Shown: positions 7,191-13,451 of the stretch, piece after piece | Position numbering within the stretch: the stretch's first letter is position 1 | Layout: each line of letters opens with the position of its first letter | Assembly (NCBI GenBank): GCA_015478575.1 | Contig: JADMIN010000019.1 | Span: 1-13,451, forward strand | Origin: Ktedonobacterales bacterium | GTDB taxonomy: Bacteria > Chloroflexota > Ktedonobacteria > Ktedonobacterales > JADMIN01 | Direction: 5' to 3' | DNA: 13,451 bases | Notes under the pieces: model-generated | Database searches by the model: none | Seen by the model: the letters and a program-made list of their open reading frames with translations, nothing else | What the model was told of the DNA's origin: nothing | Made by a program: the position numbers and the translations under genes

Positions 7191-7231
7191 GCGCCGCGCC
7201 AAGCGCCGCGCCTTGACCTCAGCGCCGCGCC
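7191..7231. repeat. Three copies of GCGCCGCGCC at the fni 3' end
   Basis: The 10-mer occurs at 7191-7200, 7203-7212 and 7222-7231. The last copy encodes the final residues of fni (Leu-Ala-Arg-Arg); the other two lie past its stop codon. This looks like small local duplication of the gene end. Confidence 0.5.
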
Positions 7232-8334
7232 AGGGAGCGTAGCGCGTCGTCAAAGCCGCGCAGATCCAGCCACTCGCGCGCCGCCCCACCCACCACCACC
7301 GGCACGCGCTGGAGCGCCGCCACACTCGCGGCTCCCGCGAGTTGCATCGCCACCCGCAACTCAGCGAGGAACCGCTCCAGGAAGTCATGCAGTTCTCGCT
7401 CCCCCTCGCTGGCGGCTTTGAGGAAAGGAAAGCCCATCCCCACCAATGTCGCCCCCAGCGCGAGCGCCCGCGCGGCATCCAGCCCGGAGCGCACGCCGCC
7501 CGTCGCGATGAGGGGCAGTCCGGGCGCCCCCTGGCCCGCCTCCACCACCGCGATGGGCGTGACAATGCCCCAGGCGCGGAAGAGCCGCCCGATGTCCGCC
7601 GTGCGCGCGTCACCGCGAGACGCCGCACGATAGCTCTCCAGCGCGGCCATGCTGCTGCCGCCCGCCCCGCCCACATCAATCGCCGCGACCCCCGCCGCCT
7701 TGAGCGCGCGCGCCTGCTCATAGCTGATGCCCGCGCCAGTCTCCTTGGCGATGACCGGCACACCCACCGTGCCCACCAGCCGCTCCAGCGCGGCCACGCA
7801 GCCGCGGGCGCGGCGGTCCCCCTCGGGCTGGGCCGCCTCCTGCAAAAAGTTCAGATGCACCGCCAGCGCGTCCGCGCCAATCATCTCGATCGCCCGCGCT
7901 GCCTCGGCGGCGGTGAACGCGGGATGACGCTGCTGCGCGATGAGTTGTGGCGCGCCCACGTTCGCGATCAAGAAGGCACTCGGCGCCTTCGCCCGCACAA
8001 CCGCGTAGGTGCGCGCAAGCTCCGGGCTAACGATGGCGGCGCGCTGGCTGCCCACGCCCATCGCCAGCCCATACTCCTCCGCCACCGCCGCCAGCTGCTC
8101 GTTGATCGCGGCGACATCCGGGTGCCCCCCTGTCAGCGACGAGACAAAGATCGGGTGCCGCAGCCGCTTGCCCAGGAACATGACCGAGGCATCAATCTCC
8201 TCCACGTCCACCTCTGGCAGCGCGCGGTGGATCAGCGCGATATCAGCCCACGAAGCCGCCTGTGGCGCGGCGATATCGTTGGCGAGCGAGATGCTGACGT
8301 GCTCCGCCTTGCGTTGTTTGACTTCTTCCGACAT
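7219..8334 (-). CDS. fni: Type 2 isopentenyl-diphosphate delta-isomerase (FMN-dependent)
   Basis: The cytoplasmic enzyme interconverts isopentenyl and dimethylallyl diphosphate for isoprenoid synthesis, using reduced FMN and Mg2+. The 371 residues are within the family's range. Visible signatures in order: RKAEHV near the N-terminus (substrate phosphate), VSSLTGG (FMN), GVGSQRAAI, IANVGAPQL, AVHLNFLQE with the catalytic Gln, then QPEGDR, VPVIAKETGAGIS, IDVGGAGGSS and IATGGVRSGLDAARALALGA (FMN phosphate loops of the TIM barrel). The frame runs open upstream to 8610, overlapping the FAD subunit gene. The ATG at 8334 matches the family's N-terminus and has a GAGAGG-type purine tract close upstream. 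It is the last of four minus-strand genes, 91 bases after the FAD subunit stop. No metabolic link to the hydroxylase is known to me; shared transcription is possible but unproven. Confidence 0.95.
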   Translation of the reverse strand: MSEEVKQRKAEHVSISLANDIAAPQAASWADIALIHRALPEVDVEEIDASVMFLGKRLRHPIFVSSLTGGHPDVAAINEQLAAVAEEYGLAMGVGSQRAAIVSPELARTYAVVRAKAPSAFLIANVGAPQLIAQQRHPAFTAAEAARAIEMIGADALAVHLNFLQEAAQPEGDRRARGCVAALERLVGTVGVPVIAKETGAGISYEQARALKAAGVAAIDVGGAGGSSMAALESYRAASRGDARTADIGRLFRAWGIVTPIAVVEAGQGAPGLPLIATGGVRSGLDAARALALGATLVGMGFPFLKAASEGERELHDFLERFLAELRVAMQLAGAASVAALQRVPVVVGGAAREWLDLRGFDDALRSLARR

Positions 8335-8425
8335 CGCCTCTCGTCCCTTTGCGCGATCACGTGCCCCGCAAAACCTGGAGTGGAACAGCGAGCACCCAGC
8401 GGAAGAAGCGCAACCGCGAAACGCG

Positions 8426-9433
8426 CTACCGCTCCCCAGCAGCCAAGAGCGCGCGGCGGGCCAACTCGCGTGCGAGCGGTAGCTTGTAGCCATTGTGGGC
8501 CAGCGGTGCCGCGCCCTCAACCGCTGCCTCCGCCGCCCGCTCCACCAGTTCCGGCGAGAAGGACTGCCCTTCAAGCATCGCCTCCGCCGCCCGCGCGCGC
8601 CAGGGCACATTAGCGACGCTCCCCAATACCAGCCGTACCCGCTCCACGCGCCCCGCGCGCAGCGTCATCTGCGCCGCCGCACTCACCAGCGCGAAGGCCC
8701 ATGCCTGCCGGTCCATCACCTTCAGATACACGCCACGCGCGCCCTCCGGCTGAGCCGGCACACGGATCTCCACGATCAACTCGTCCACGCCCAGCCGCTG
8801 CTCACGCCGGTCGTCCGCCGTCGGCGGCGCCAAGAGGTCCGCCACCGCCAGCGAGCGCCGCCCGCCCGGCCCCATCGTCTCCACCACCGCATCCAGCGCC
8901 ATGAGTGCCGGTGCCAGGTCAGAGGGATTGACCGCCACGCAGGGACTCTGGGCGAAGATGGCCTGATATTTGTTCTCGCCCTCCTGGGCAAAACAGGTCG
9001 CCCCCCCTTTGAGCCAACAGTCGAACGGCCCACGGAAATACCAACAGCGCGTGCGCTGCAAGAGATTCCCCGCCACCGTCGCCATCACCCGCAGTTGCGG
9101 CGTCGCCGCCTCGCGCACCGCCCACGGCAGAATAGGCAGCCGCGCGGCCAACTCCGTGTCGCGCTCGACGTCGGCCAGCGTGGTCAGCGCGCCGATCCGC
9201 ACCTCACCGCTCTCCTCGAAGCGGATGTACCGCAGCTCGCGTGTCGGCTTGATATCAATCAACTGGGTCGGCGCCAGCAGCCCCTCCTTCATCAGTGGCA
9301 GCAGGTCGGTGCCGCCCGCGATGATCCTCGCCGCCCCCATCGCCGTCCCATCCGCGGCCAACGCCGCCAGCGCCTCCTGAGGGCTGCGCGCGACCGTATG
9401 CTCAAAGATGTTCAACTCGCTGCTCCCTCTCAT
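8426..9433 (-). CDS. Molybdenum hydroxylase FAD-binding subunit with 4Fe-4S insertion
   Basis: Medium subunit of the xanthine dehydrogenase/CO dehydrogenase family, 335 residues from the ATG at 9433. IIAGGTDLLPLMK (~37-49) is the FAD pyrophosphate loop and TVAGNLLQ (~119-126) the second FAD signature; NPSDLAPALMALDA follows. Between them is an insertion with four cysteines, Cys130, Cys139, Cys147 and Cys165 (RCWYFRGPFDC, then ATC and SPC). This is the pattern of PaoB (YagS) and the beta subunit of 4-hydroxybenzoyl-CoA reductase, which bind an extra 4Fe-4S cluster there. The C-terminal CO-dehydrogenase flavoprotein domain spans ~215-330. It works with the 2Fe-2S and Mo subunits upstream, starting 63 bases after the Mo subunit stop. 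A TTG at 9415 with a better ribosome-binding site may be the real start, because family members usually begin close to N-x-F-E-H. Confidence 0.92.
   Translation of the reverse strand: MRGSSELNIFEHTVARSPQEALAALAADGTAMGAARIIAGGTDLLPLMKEGLLAPTQLIDIKPTRELRYIRFEESGEVRIGALTTLADVERDTELAARLPILPWAVREAATPQLRVMATVAGNLLQRTRCWYFRGPFDCWLKGGATCFAQEGENKYQAIFAQSPCVAVNPSDLAPALMALDAVVETMGPGGRRSLAVADLLAPPTADDRREQRLGVDELIVEIRVPAQPEGARGVYLKVMDRQAWAFALVSAAAQMTLRAGRVERVRLVLGSVANVPWRARAAEAMLEGQSFSPELVERAAEAAVEGAAPLAHNGYKLPLARELARRALLAAGER
9413..9430 (-). promoter_or_regulatory. Shine-Dalgarno pointing to a TTG start for the FAD subunit
   Basis: On the minus strand AGAGGGAG (9430-9423) lies seven bases before an in-frame TTG (9415-9413). 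The ATG at 9433 has no good ribosome-binding site. Starting at the TTG gives a protein beginning MNIFEH, the usual family N-terminus. Confidence 0.5.
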
Positions 9434-9496
9434 CTCAGGCGCATCGGATCATCCCTACCGCGCCCGCTCCCTCGCCAGAGCACTCGCGAGCTTCCG

Positions 9497-11812
9497 CTAC
9501 CGCAGCAGGTCGAGGACGCGGTCAGGTGTCAGCGGCAGCGCCGTGATTGGTCGGCCAATGGCGTGGGCGACCGCATTGGCGATGGCGCCCGGCGTCGGGA
9601 TGATCGGCGGCTCACCCGCTCCCAACGCCCCCAGCGTATTGGCGCGCACGTTGGCCTCGCCAATAATCACGATATCTATCTCCGGCACATCCCTGATGGT
9701 CGGCACCTTGTAGTCACCCAGGTTGGGATTCAGCACCGTGCCCAAGCGCGCATCCACGATGCGCTGCTCCATCAGCGCGAAGCCCAGCCCCTGGATGATA
9801 CCGCCCTCGATCTGGCTGCTGAAGGTCAGCGGATTGACGACGCGCCCGCAGTCGTGGACGGCCACGATACGCACCACGCGCACCTGCCCTGTCCCGATAT
9901 CCACCTCGACCTCGGCGAAGTGCGCGCCGAAGGTGCGCACGGTCACCTCTTCGGCGTTCGGCCCGCGCATGCCCTTGCCCGTGACCTCATGGCCATCGAG
10001 TTGTTCCAGGAACGAGGCGACGCTGCCCATCTCGCGTCCAGTCTCGCGCGCGAAGATCGTGCCGTCACGCACCTCCAAGGCATCAGTGGGCGCCTCGGTC
10101 AGGTGGCTCACGATCTCCAGCAGCTCCTTGCGCGCCTCCGCCGCCGCCATGCGCACGGCGGGACCTACCGACGCCAGCGTCATGCTGCCGCCGCTGGGTG
10201 GCGAGAACAGGCCATATTCCGTGTCGCCCAACTCCACCCGCACCCGCTCCAGCGGATAGCCCAATTCCTCCGCGGCGACCTGCGCCAGCACGGTGCGCGT
10301 GCCGGTGCCGATATCCTGCGTCCCCGTCAGCACGACCGCGCTGCCATCGGGCAACAGCTTGGTGATGGCCTGAGCCGGTGGCCCCCCATCGCCGCCCCAG
10401 ACCTGGCTCGCCATGCCAACCCCGCGGCGCGATGCCCCCTCCTGCCCCCGCGGATAGCGCCGCTCCGGCGCGTCGCGCGTGGCCCAACCAATGCGCTCAG
10501 CGCCGATGTCGTACGCCTGGAGCAGCGTCTTCACCGCGTAGGGCCGGTCCAGCAGTTGGTAGCGCTCGGCGAAGTTCTTGCGCCGCAGCGCCAGCGGGTC
10601 GAGGCCCAGGGTGAAGGCCAGGCGATCCATCGCCACCTCAAGCCCCGCCATGCCCTCCACCACGCCTGGCGCGCGGAAGGCGGCCTGCGTGCCCAGGTTC
10701 GTGCGCGCGGGCACATCTACCGTGCGCACATTCGCGCATTGATAGAGTTCCTTCGCTGGCAGCCCGACCGGCGCGAACCACCCGCCAAGCGCGCCAACAT
10801 TGCCGACGGTGCGCAGCTCCAGCGCGGTCAGCGTGCCATCGCGCGTCGCGCCCAGGCGATAGGCCTGGTGGCTGGCGGGGCGGTTGCCAGCGGCGAGGTT
10901 CTCCTCCGTGCGGCTCAACAGGTAATGCACAGGGCGGCCCAGCTTCATCGCGGCATAGGCGGCGAGCAAGCCCGACTCGTGCGCGCCAAACTTGCTACCG
11001 AAGCCACCGCCCATATACTGCGTGATGACCTCGACCTGATTCTTCTGGAGGCCCAGCGCCTTGCTGATCTGGTCCCGCGCGCCGAAGATATCCTGTGTCG
11101 AGCTCCAGACCATCAGCGTGCGCCCGTCCCAACTCGCCACCGCGCCATGCGTCTCCAGGCTGTTGTGCAGGGCCGTCGGCGTCTCGAACGACACCTCGAT
11201 GGTCACATCCGCCTCCGCCAGTCCCCGCTCCACACTGCCACGCTCATAGGTCTTTGGCCACTCCGCCGAGATACTATTCGTCTCAAACCCAGTGCTGACC
11301 TTCGGCGCGTCGGGCGCCAGCGCCGCCTCGGGCGCCGCCACGAAAGGCAGCGGCTCATACTCGACGGCAATGCGCGCGGCGGCATCCGCTGCCTGAGCGT
11401 GCGTCTCCGCCACCACCAGCGCCACCTCCATGCCAGCGAAGAGCAGCTCTTCCGCGAAGATCGGCGTGCCACGATACGGCTCGCGATAGTCGCCCGCGTT
11501 CTCCCGCGTGAAGATCGCCCGCACCCCCGGCATCGTCTCGGCGTGGCTGACATCCACCCGCGTCACGCGCGCATGGGCATGCGGTGAGCGCAGAGCGGCG
11601 GCATAGAGCATACCGGGCAACTGGATATCATACGTGTAGCGGGCGGCGCCCGTCACCCGCTCGCGCGCATCCACCCGTGGCGTCCCCTGCCCCACAATCT
11701 TCAGCTCCGCCTCCGGCCCCCAGACAGGTGGCTCGTCGCCCTCCAGCACGACGCGCTTCTCTTCCACCGCGCCTTCGAACTCCAAGTGCGTCGTGACGAT
11801 GCGTATCGGCAT
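9497..11812 (-). CDS. Molybdenum hydroxylase large subunit, molybdopterin-binding (xanthine dehydrogenase family)
   Basis: Catalytic subunit of 771 residues, normal for the family. The N-terminal aldehyde oxidase/xanthine dehydrogenase a/b hammerhead domain spans ~45-155 (RVTGAARYTYDIQLPGMLY). The Mo-cofactor domain follows, with ALHNSLETHGAV (214-225), MGGGFGSKFG (267-276), AFRAPG (378-383), GTQDIGTGT, SGGSMTLAS and DCGRVVNP. The C-terminal loop GAGEPP places the conserved catalytic glutamate at about Glu734. Such enzymes hydroxylate or oxidise aldehydes, purines or N-heterocycles with water as oxygen source; the substrate cannot be read from these motifs. The active-site motif around 267-276 gives no sign of the CO dehydrogenase Cys loop (VAYRCSF-type), so CO oxidation is unlikely. 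The ATG at 11812 has AAAGGA eight bases upstream (11821-11826). It lies 78 bases downstream of the 2Fe-2S subunit. Confidence 0.95.
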   Translation of the reverse strand: MPIRIVTTHLEFEGAVEEKRVVLEGDEPPVWGPEAELKIVGQGTPRVDARERVTGAARYTYDIQLPGMLYAAALRSPHAHARVTRVDVSHAETMPGVRAIFTRENAGDYREPYRGTPIFAEELLFAGMEVALVVAETHAQAADAAARIAVEYEPLPFVAAPEAALAPDAPKVSTGFETNSISAEWPKTYERGSVERGLAEADVTIEVSFETPTALHNSLETHGAVASWDGRTLMVWSSTQDIFGARDQISKALGLQKNQVEVITQYMGGGFGSKFGAHESGLLAAYAAMKLGRPVHYLLSRTEENLAAGNRPASHQAYRLGATRDGTLTALELRTVGNVGALGGWFAPVGLPAKELYQCANVRTVDVPARTNLGTQAAFRAPGVVEGMAGLEVAMDRLAFTLGLDPLALRRKNFAERYQLLDRPYAVKTLLQAYDIGAERIGWATRDAPERRYPRGQEGASRRGVGMASQVWGGDGGPPAQAITKLLPDGSAVVLTGTQDIGTGTRTVLAQVAAEELGYPLERVRVELGDTEYGLFSPPSGGSMTLASVGPAVRMAAAEARKELLEIVSHLTEAPTDALEVRDGTIFARETGREMGSVASFLEQLDGHEVTGKGMRGPNAEEVTVRTFGAHFAEVEVDIGTGQVRVVRIVAVHDCGRVVNPLTFSSQIEGGIIQGLGFALMEQRIVDARLGTVLNPNLGDYKVPTIRDVPEIDIVIIGEANVRANTLGALGAGEPPIIPTPGAIANAVAHAIGRPITALPLTPDRVLDLLR

Positions 11813-11890
11813 GAGGCTTTTCCTTTCACCGCCCCCGGCGGCGCGCCTGAGCGTTGCCCGACCAAGCTTCCACGTGCTCCGCGTGGCTCG

Positions 11891-12406
11891 TTACCGCGAT
11901 GCGGCGAGCGCGCGCCCAGCAGCCAGAATCTTCGCGTACGCGCCACAGCGGCAGAGATTGCCCGCCATCCCCCGCTCGATCTCGTCATCGCTCGGATGTG
12001 GGTTGCGCGCCAGCAGCGCCTTCATCGCCAGAATCTGCCCCGGCGTGCAGAAGCCACATTGCAGCGCGTCATGCGCGGCGAACGCCCGCTGTATCGGATC
12101 CAACTCACCATCACGCGCTAGCCCCTCGATGGTCGTGATCGCCCGCCCTTCGCACTCAACCGCCAGCAGCAGGCAGCTATACACCGCCTCGCCATCCAAC
12201 AGCACCGTGCAGGCGCCACACTGCCCCATCTCACAGCCAGGCTTCGCCCCCGTCAGATGCAGCCCCATGCGCAACGTTTCCAGCAACGTCTCGCGCTCCT
12301 CAACGGCCACATCATGCGCCGTGCCATTGACCATGAGCCGTAGAGTGACCACGTGCCGCGCCGCCGCCGCGGGCCTTGGTGGAGTGACGGATGGCTGATC
12401 TGTCAT
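11891..12406 (-). CDS. Molybdenum hydroxylase small subunit, two 2Fe-2S clusters
   Basis: The 171-residue electron-transfer subunit. Its N-terminal plant-ferredoxin-like domain binds one 2Fe-2S cluster through Cys58, Cys63, Cys66 and Cys78 (GCEMGQCGACTVLLDG). The C-terminal helical domain binds the second through Cys117, Cys120, Cys152 and Cys154 (QCGFCTPGQ, then NLCRCGAY). All eight ligands are present. The N-terminus MTDQPSVTPPRP has no twin-arginine motif or hydrophobic segment, so the complex should be cytoplasmic, unlike the periplasmic E. coli PaoABC. The ATG at 12406 has AAAGG about ten bases upstream. It is the first gene of the minus-strand cluster, divergent from the anchored coiled-coil gene. 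No convincing promoter was found; TATGCT/TACACT near 12468-12478 are possible -10 boxes without a matching -35. Confidence 0.95.
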   Translation of the reverse strand: MTDQPSVTPPRPAAAARHVVTLRLMVNGTAHDVAVEERETLLETLRMGLHLTGAKPGCEMGQCGACTVLLDGEAVYSCLLLAVECEGRAITTIEGLARDGELDPIQRAFAAHDALQCGFCTPGQILAMKALLARNPHPSDDEIERGMAGNLCRCGAYAKILAAGRALAASR

Positions 12407-12517
12407 TGCGCTCGGCCTTTCCTAGAGCGTGGAGAGCGTGCGGCCTCGATGCCGCCGCCGAATCGGAAGTGTAGCATAGCGCCGCCCACACCATCCAGCC
12501 ACATCATCCCACCCCGC

Positions 12518-12547
12518 TTGACGTGCTGGGCCACGTCCCCGTATAGT
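12518..12547 (+). promoter_or_regulatory. Sigma70-type promoter of the anchored coiled-coil gene
   Basis: TTGACG (12518-12523), an 18-base spacer, then TATAGT (12542-12547): each box is one mismatch from consensus. Transcription would start near 12554, about 70 bases before the GTG start. Confidence 0.7.
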
Positions 12548-12612
12548 AGCCACGCGAGGGTGGCATGTGAGTACACAGCGCGGCGAAGGCGCGACAGACA
12601 CCAGGCAAGGTC

Positions 12613-12620
12613 GAGGGGGG
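12613..12620 (+). promoter_or_regulatory. Shine-Dalgarno supporting the GTG start at 12626
   Basis: GAGGGGGG lies a few bases ahead of the in-frame GTG. An ATG at 12624 overlaps it but is in another frame. Confidence 0.5.
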
Positions 12621-12625
12621 CGGAT

Positions 12626-13363
12626 GTGCGCGAGCTGAATCGGCGGCGCGTGACGGCGGCGGCCAAGAGTCATCACGCCTCAAAGGACGAGTTGCGCGAA
12701 GCCAGGCAACGCCTCAAGGACATCGAGAGCGAGCTGCGCCAGATCGAGCTCCTGCCAGAGACGAAGCATGGCGAGGTGCGCGCCATGCGCTACGAGCGTG
12801 TGCTGCGCCTGCGCGCGATGCGCGACGAGTTCCAGAGCATGTTCCCCATCGAGCAACCCTCGCGCGCCAGCAACGCCCTGCTGGCCCTCGTGATGACCGT
12901 CGCCTCGCTCGCGCTCTGCGGCTTCCTCATCGGTGGCGGCTACCTCGCCCTAAATCTCATCAATCAGAAGCCCGACCCGGTCAACACCGCCAACAGCTTC
13001 TGGGACCAGATGAAGCAGGGCAACTATCCCACCGCGCGCGCCAGCTTCTTCTCCCCCACCCTCCGGGAGCAGCTCCCCCTGGAAAACTTCATTGCCAGCG
13101 CTCATCAAGCGGATGTCCAGTTTGGCCCCATCACCAGCTATGTCTTCGTGAAGCAGAGCGGTGACTTCAATCAAACCGGCACCATCACCTATAGCATCAC
13201 GCGCGGCACGCGCGTCAAATACACCGTCACGCTCAGCATGGTGCTCTTTCGCAATGCCTGGGGGATCAGCGACCTGAACGCGGCGGTGGCCCCAACGCAG
13301 GCCGGCGTGCCCGCACCCAAGCCCAGCCCCACCTCCGTTCCCACCGCCACCTCCACACCCTAG
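12626..13363 (+). CDS. Membrane-anchored coiled-coil protein with NTF2-like extracytoplasmic domain, unknown function
   Basis: 245 residues from GTG at 12626. The frame is open back to 12353, but that part would overlap the 2Fe-2S gene start and precede the promoter at 12518-12547, so it is not coding. Layout: a basic start (RELNRRRVTAAAKSHH), a charged heptad-like helix ~17-73 (DELREARQRLKDIESELRQI), a membrane helix ~83-111, then ~105 residues outside. The outer domain begins DPVNTANSFWDQMKQGNYPTA and continues with strands ending VKYTVTLSMVLFRNAWGISD. This resembles the NTF2-like/DUF4878 type, where a small cone-shaped domain often binds ligand or partner. The tail is Pro/Thr/Ser-rich (PAPKPSPTSVPTATSTP), typical of wall-proximal linkers. 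The function is unknown; a sensory or scaffold role is only a guess. A tandem repeat tract follows the stop. Confidence 0.82.
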   Translation: MRELNRRRVTAAAKSHHASKDELREARQRLKDIESELRQIELLPETKHGEVRAMRYERVLRLRAMRDEFQSMFPIEQPSRASNALLALVMTVASLALCGFLIGGGYLALNLINQKPDPVNTANSFWDQMKQGNYPTARASFFSPTLREQLPLENFIASAHQADVQFGPITSYVFVKQSGDFNQTGTITYSITRGTRVKYTVTLSMVLFRNAWGISDLNAAVAPTQAGVPAPKPSPTSVPTATSTP

Positions 13364-13395
13364 CACCCCGCCTCGCCCCCGCGCGCACCTCGCCC

Positions 13396-13451
13396 CCGCG
13401 CATCCTCACCGCGCGCATCCTCACCGCGCGCATCCTCACCGCGCGCATCCT
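13396..13451. repeat. 15-bp tandem repeat tract, open at the window edge
   Basis: GCGCGCATCCTCACC is perfect at 13411-13425 and 13426-13440, with a partial copy at 13441-13451 and a diverged one at 13398-13410. A related unit with CCTCGCCCCCGCGC precedes it (13371-13400). Each unit holds a self-complementary GCGCGC. On the minus strand it would read as repeated MRAVR, with no sign of being a gene. Confidence 0.85.

Larger units (their letters stand above)
6878..7218. other. Gene-free stretch between fni and the 81-aa gene
   Basis: About 340 bases without a convincing gene: translations in all frames are Arg/Pro/Ser-rich and lack good ribosome-binding sites. It holds the Shine-Dalgarno of the 81-aa gene, a weak candidate promoter near 7077-7105 and a GC-rich repeat at the fni end. 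I see no tRNA, riboswitch or terminator. If the promoter is right, the 81-aa gene has a leader of nearly 200 bases. Confidence 0.5.

Noticed and set aside
7342..8613. 423-codon plus-strand open frame opposite fni
   Set aside because: Same Arg/His-rich antisense composition; fni motifs on the other strand are unambiguous.
8495..11587. 1030-codon open frame on the plus strand opposite the FAD and Mo subunit genes
   Set aside because: The translation is Arg/His/Gln-rich without any domain, spans two well-supported minus-strand genes and their gap, and is the expected shadow of GC-rich codon use.
12468..12478. Promoter for the molybdenum hydroxylase cluster (TATGCT or TACACT on the minus strand)
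   Set aside because: No -35 box at suitable spacing; too weak to annotate as a feature.
12353..12625. Upstream extension of the anchored coiled-coil gene
   Set aside because: It overlaps the divergent 2Fe-2S gene start, precedes a near-consensus promoter and has shadow-like composition.
13371..13451. CRISPR array at the right edge
   Set aside because: The units are 15 bp and directly adjacent with no unique spacers; it is a simple tandem repeat.

Overview
This is a GC-rich bacterial window of compact chromosomal genes; most of the ordinary families are recognisable by motif. Gene content and protein style (parvulin isomerase with a Gly/Pro tail, HemW, RecJ, a one-pore potassium channel, type 2 IPP isomerase, small conserved proteins of unknown function) suggest an environmental Chloroflexota, perhaps Ktedonobacteria-like. 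That placement is inference from general resemblance, not from a marker gene. No phage, transposase, CRISPR array, rRNA or tRNA was recognised.

Left part, mainly plus strand. A parvulin-type peptidyl-prolyl isomerase that starts before the window (2-970) is followed 30 bases later by hemW (1001-2341). A conserved-looking 71-residue protein lies on the minus strand (2498-2713); its Shine-Dalgarno sequence sits inside a hairpin. It is divergent from recJ (2949-4781), which converges on a potassium channel gene (4837-5955, minus).

Middle, minus strand. A two-gene unit of unknown function (81 aa at 6632-6877, then 153 aa at 6167-6628) ends at a clear intrinsic terminator (6082-6114). The 81-aa product has the size, predicted strand/helix order and C-terminal Gly-Gly of a ubiquitin/MoaD-like beta-grasp protein. 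The 153-aa partner is a membrane-anchored protein with two cysteines in its cytosolic-type domain. This pair is the best candidate for an undescribed system.

Right part, minus strand. A three-subunit molybdenum hydroxylase runs in the order 2Fe-2S subunit (11891-12406), molybdopterin subunit (9497-11812), FAD subunit (8426-9433). It is followed co-directionally by fni, type 2 isopentenyl-diphosphate isomerase (7219-8334). The FAD subunit carries a four-cysteine insertion expected to hold an extra 4Fe-4S cluster, as in the PaoB/4-hydroxybenzoyl-CoA reductase group. Electrons would flow between the Mo site, the Fe-S clusters and FAD; the substrate cannot be told from sequence. No maturation chaperone gene is in the window.

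Far right, plus strand. A membrane-anchored coiled-coil protein (12626-13363) has a good sigma70-type promoter (12518-12547). It is followed by a 15-bp tandem repeat tract that runs off the window edge.
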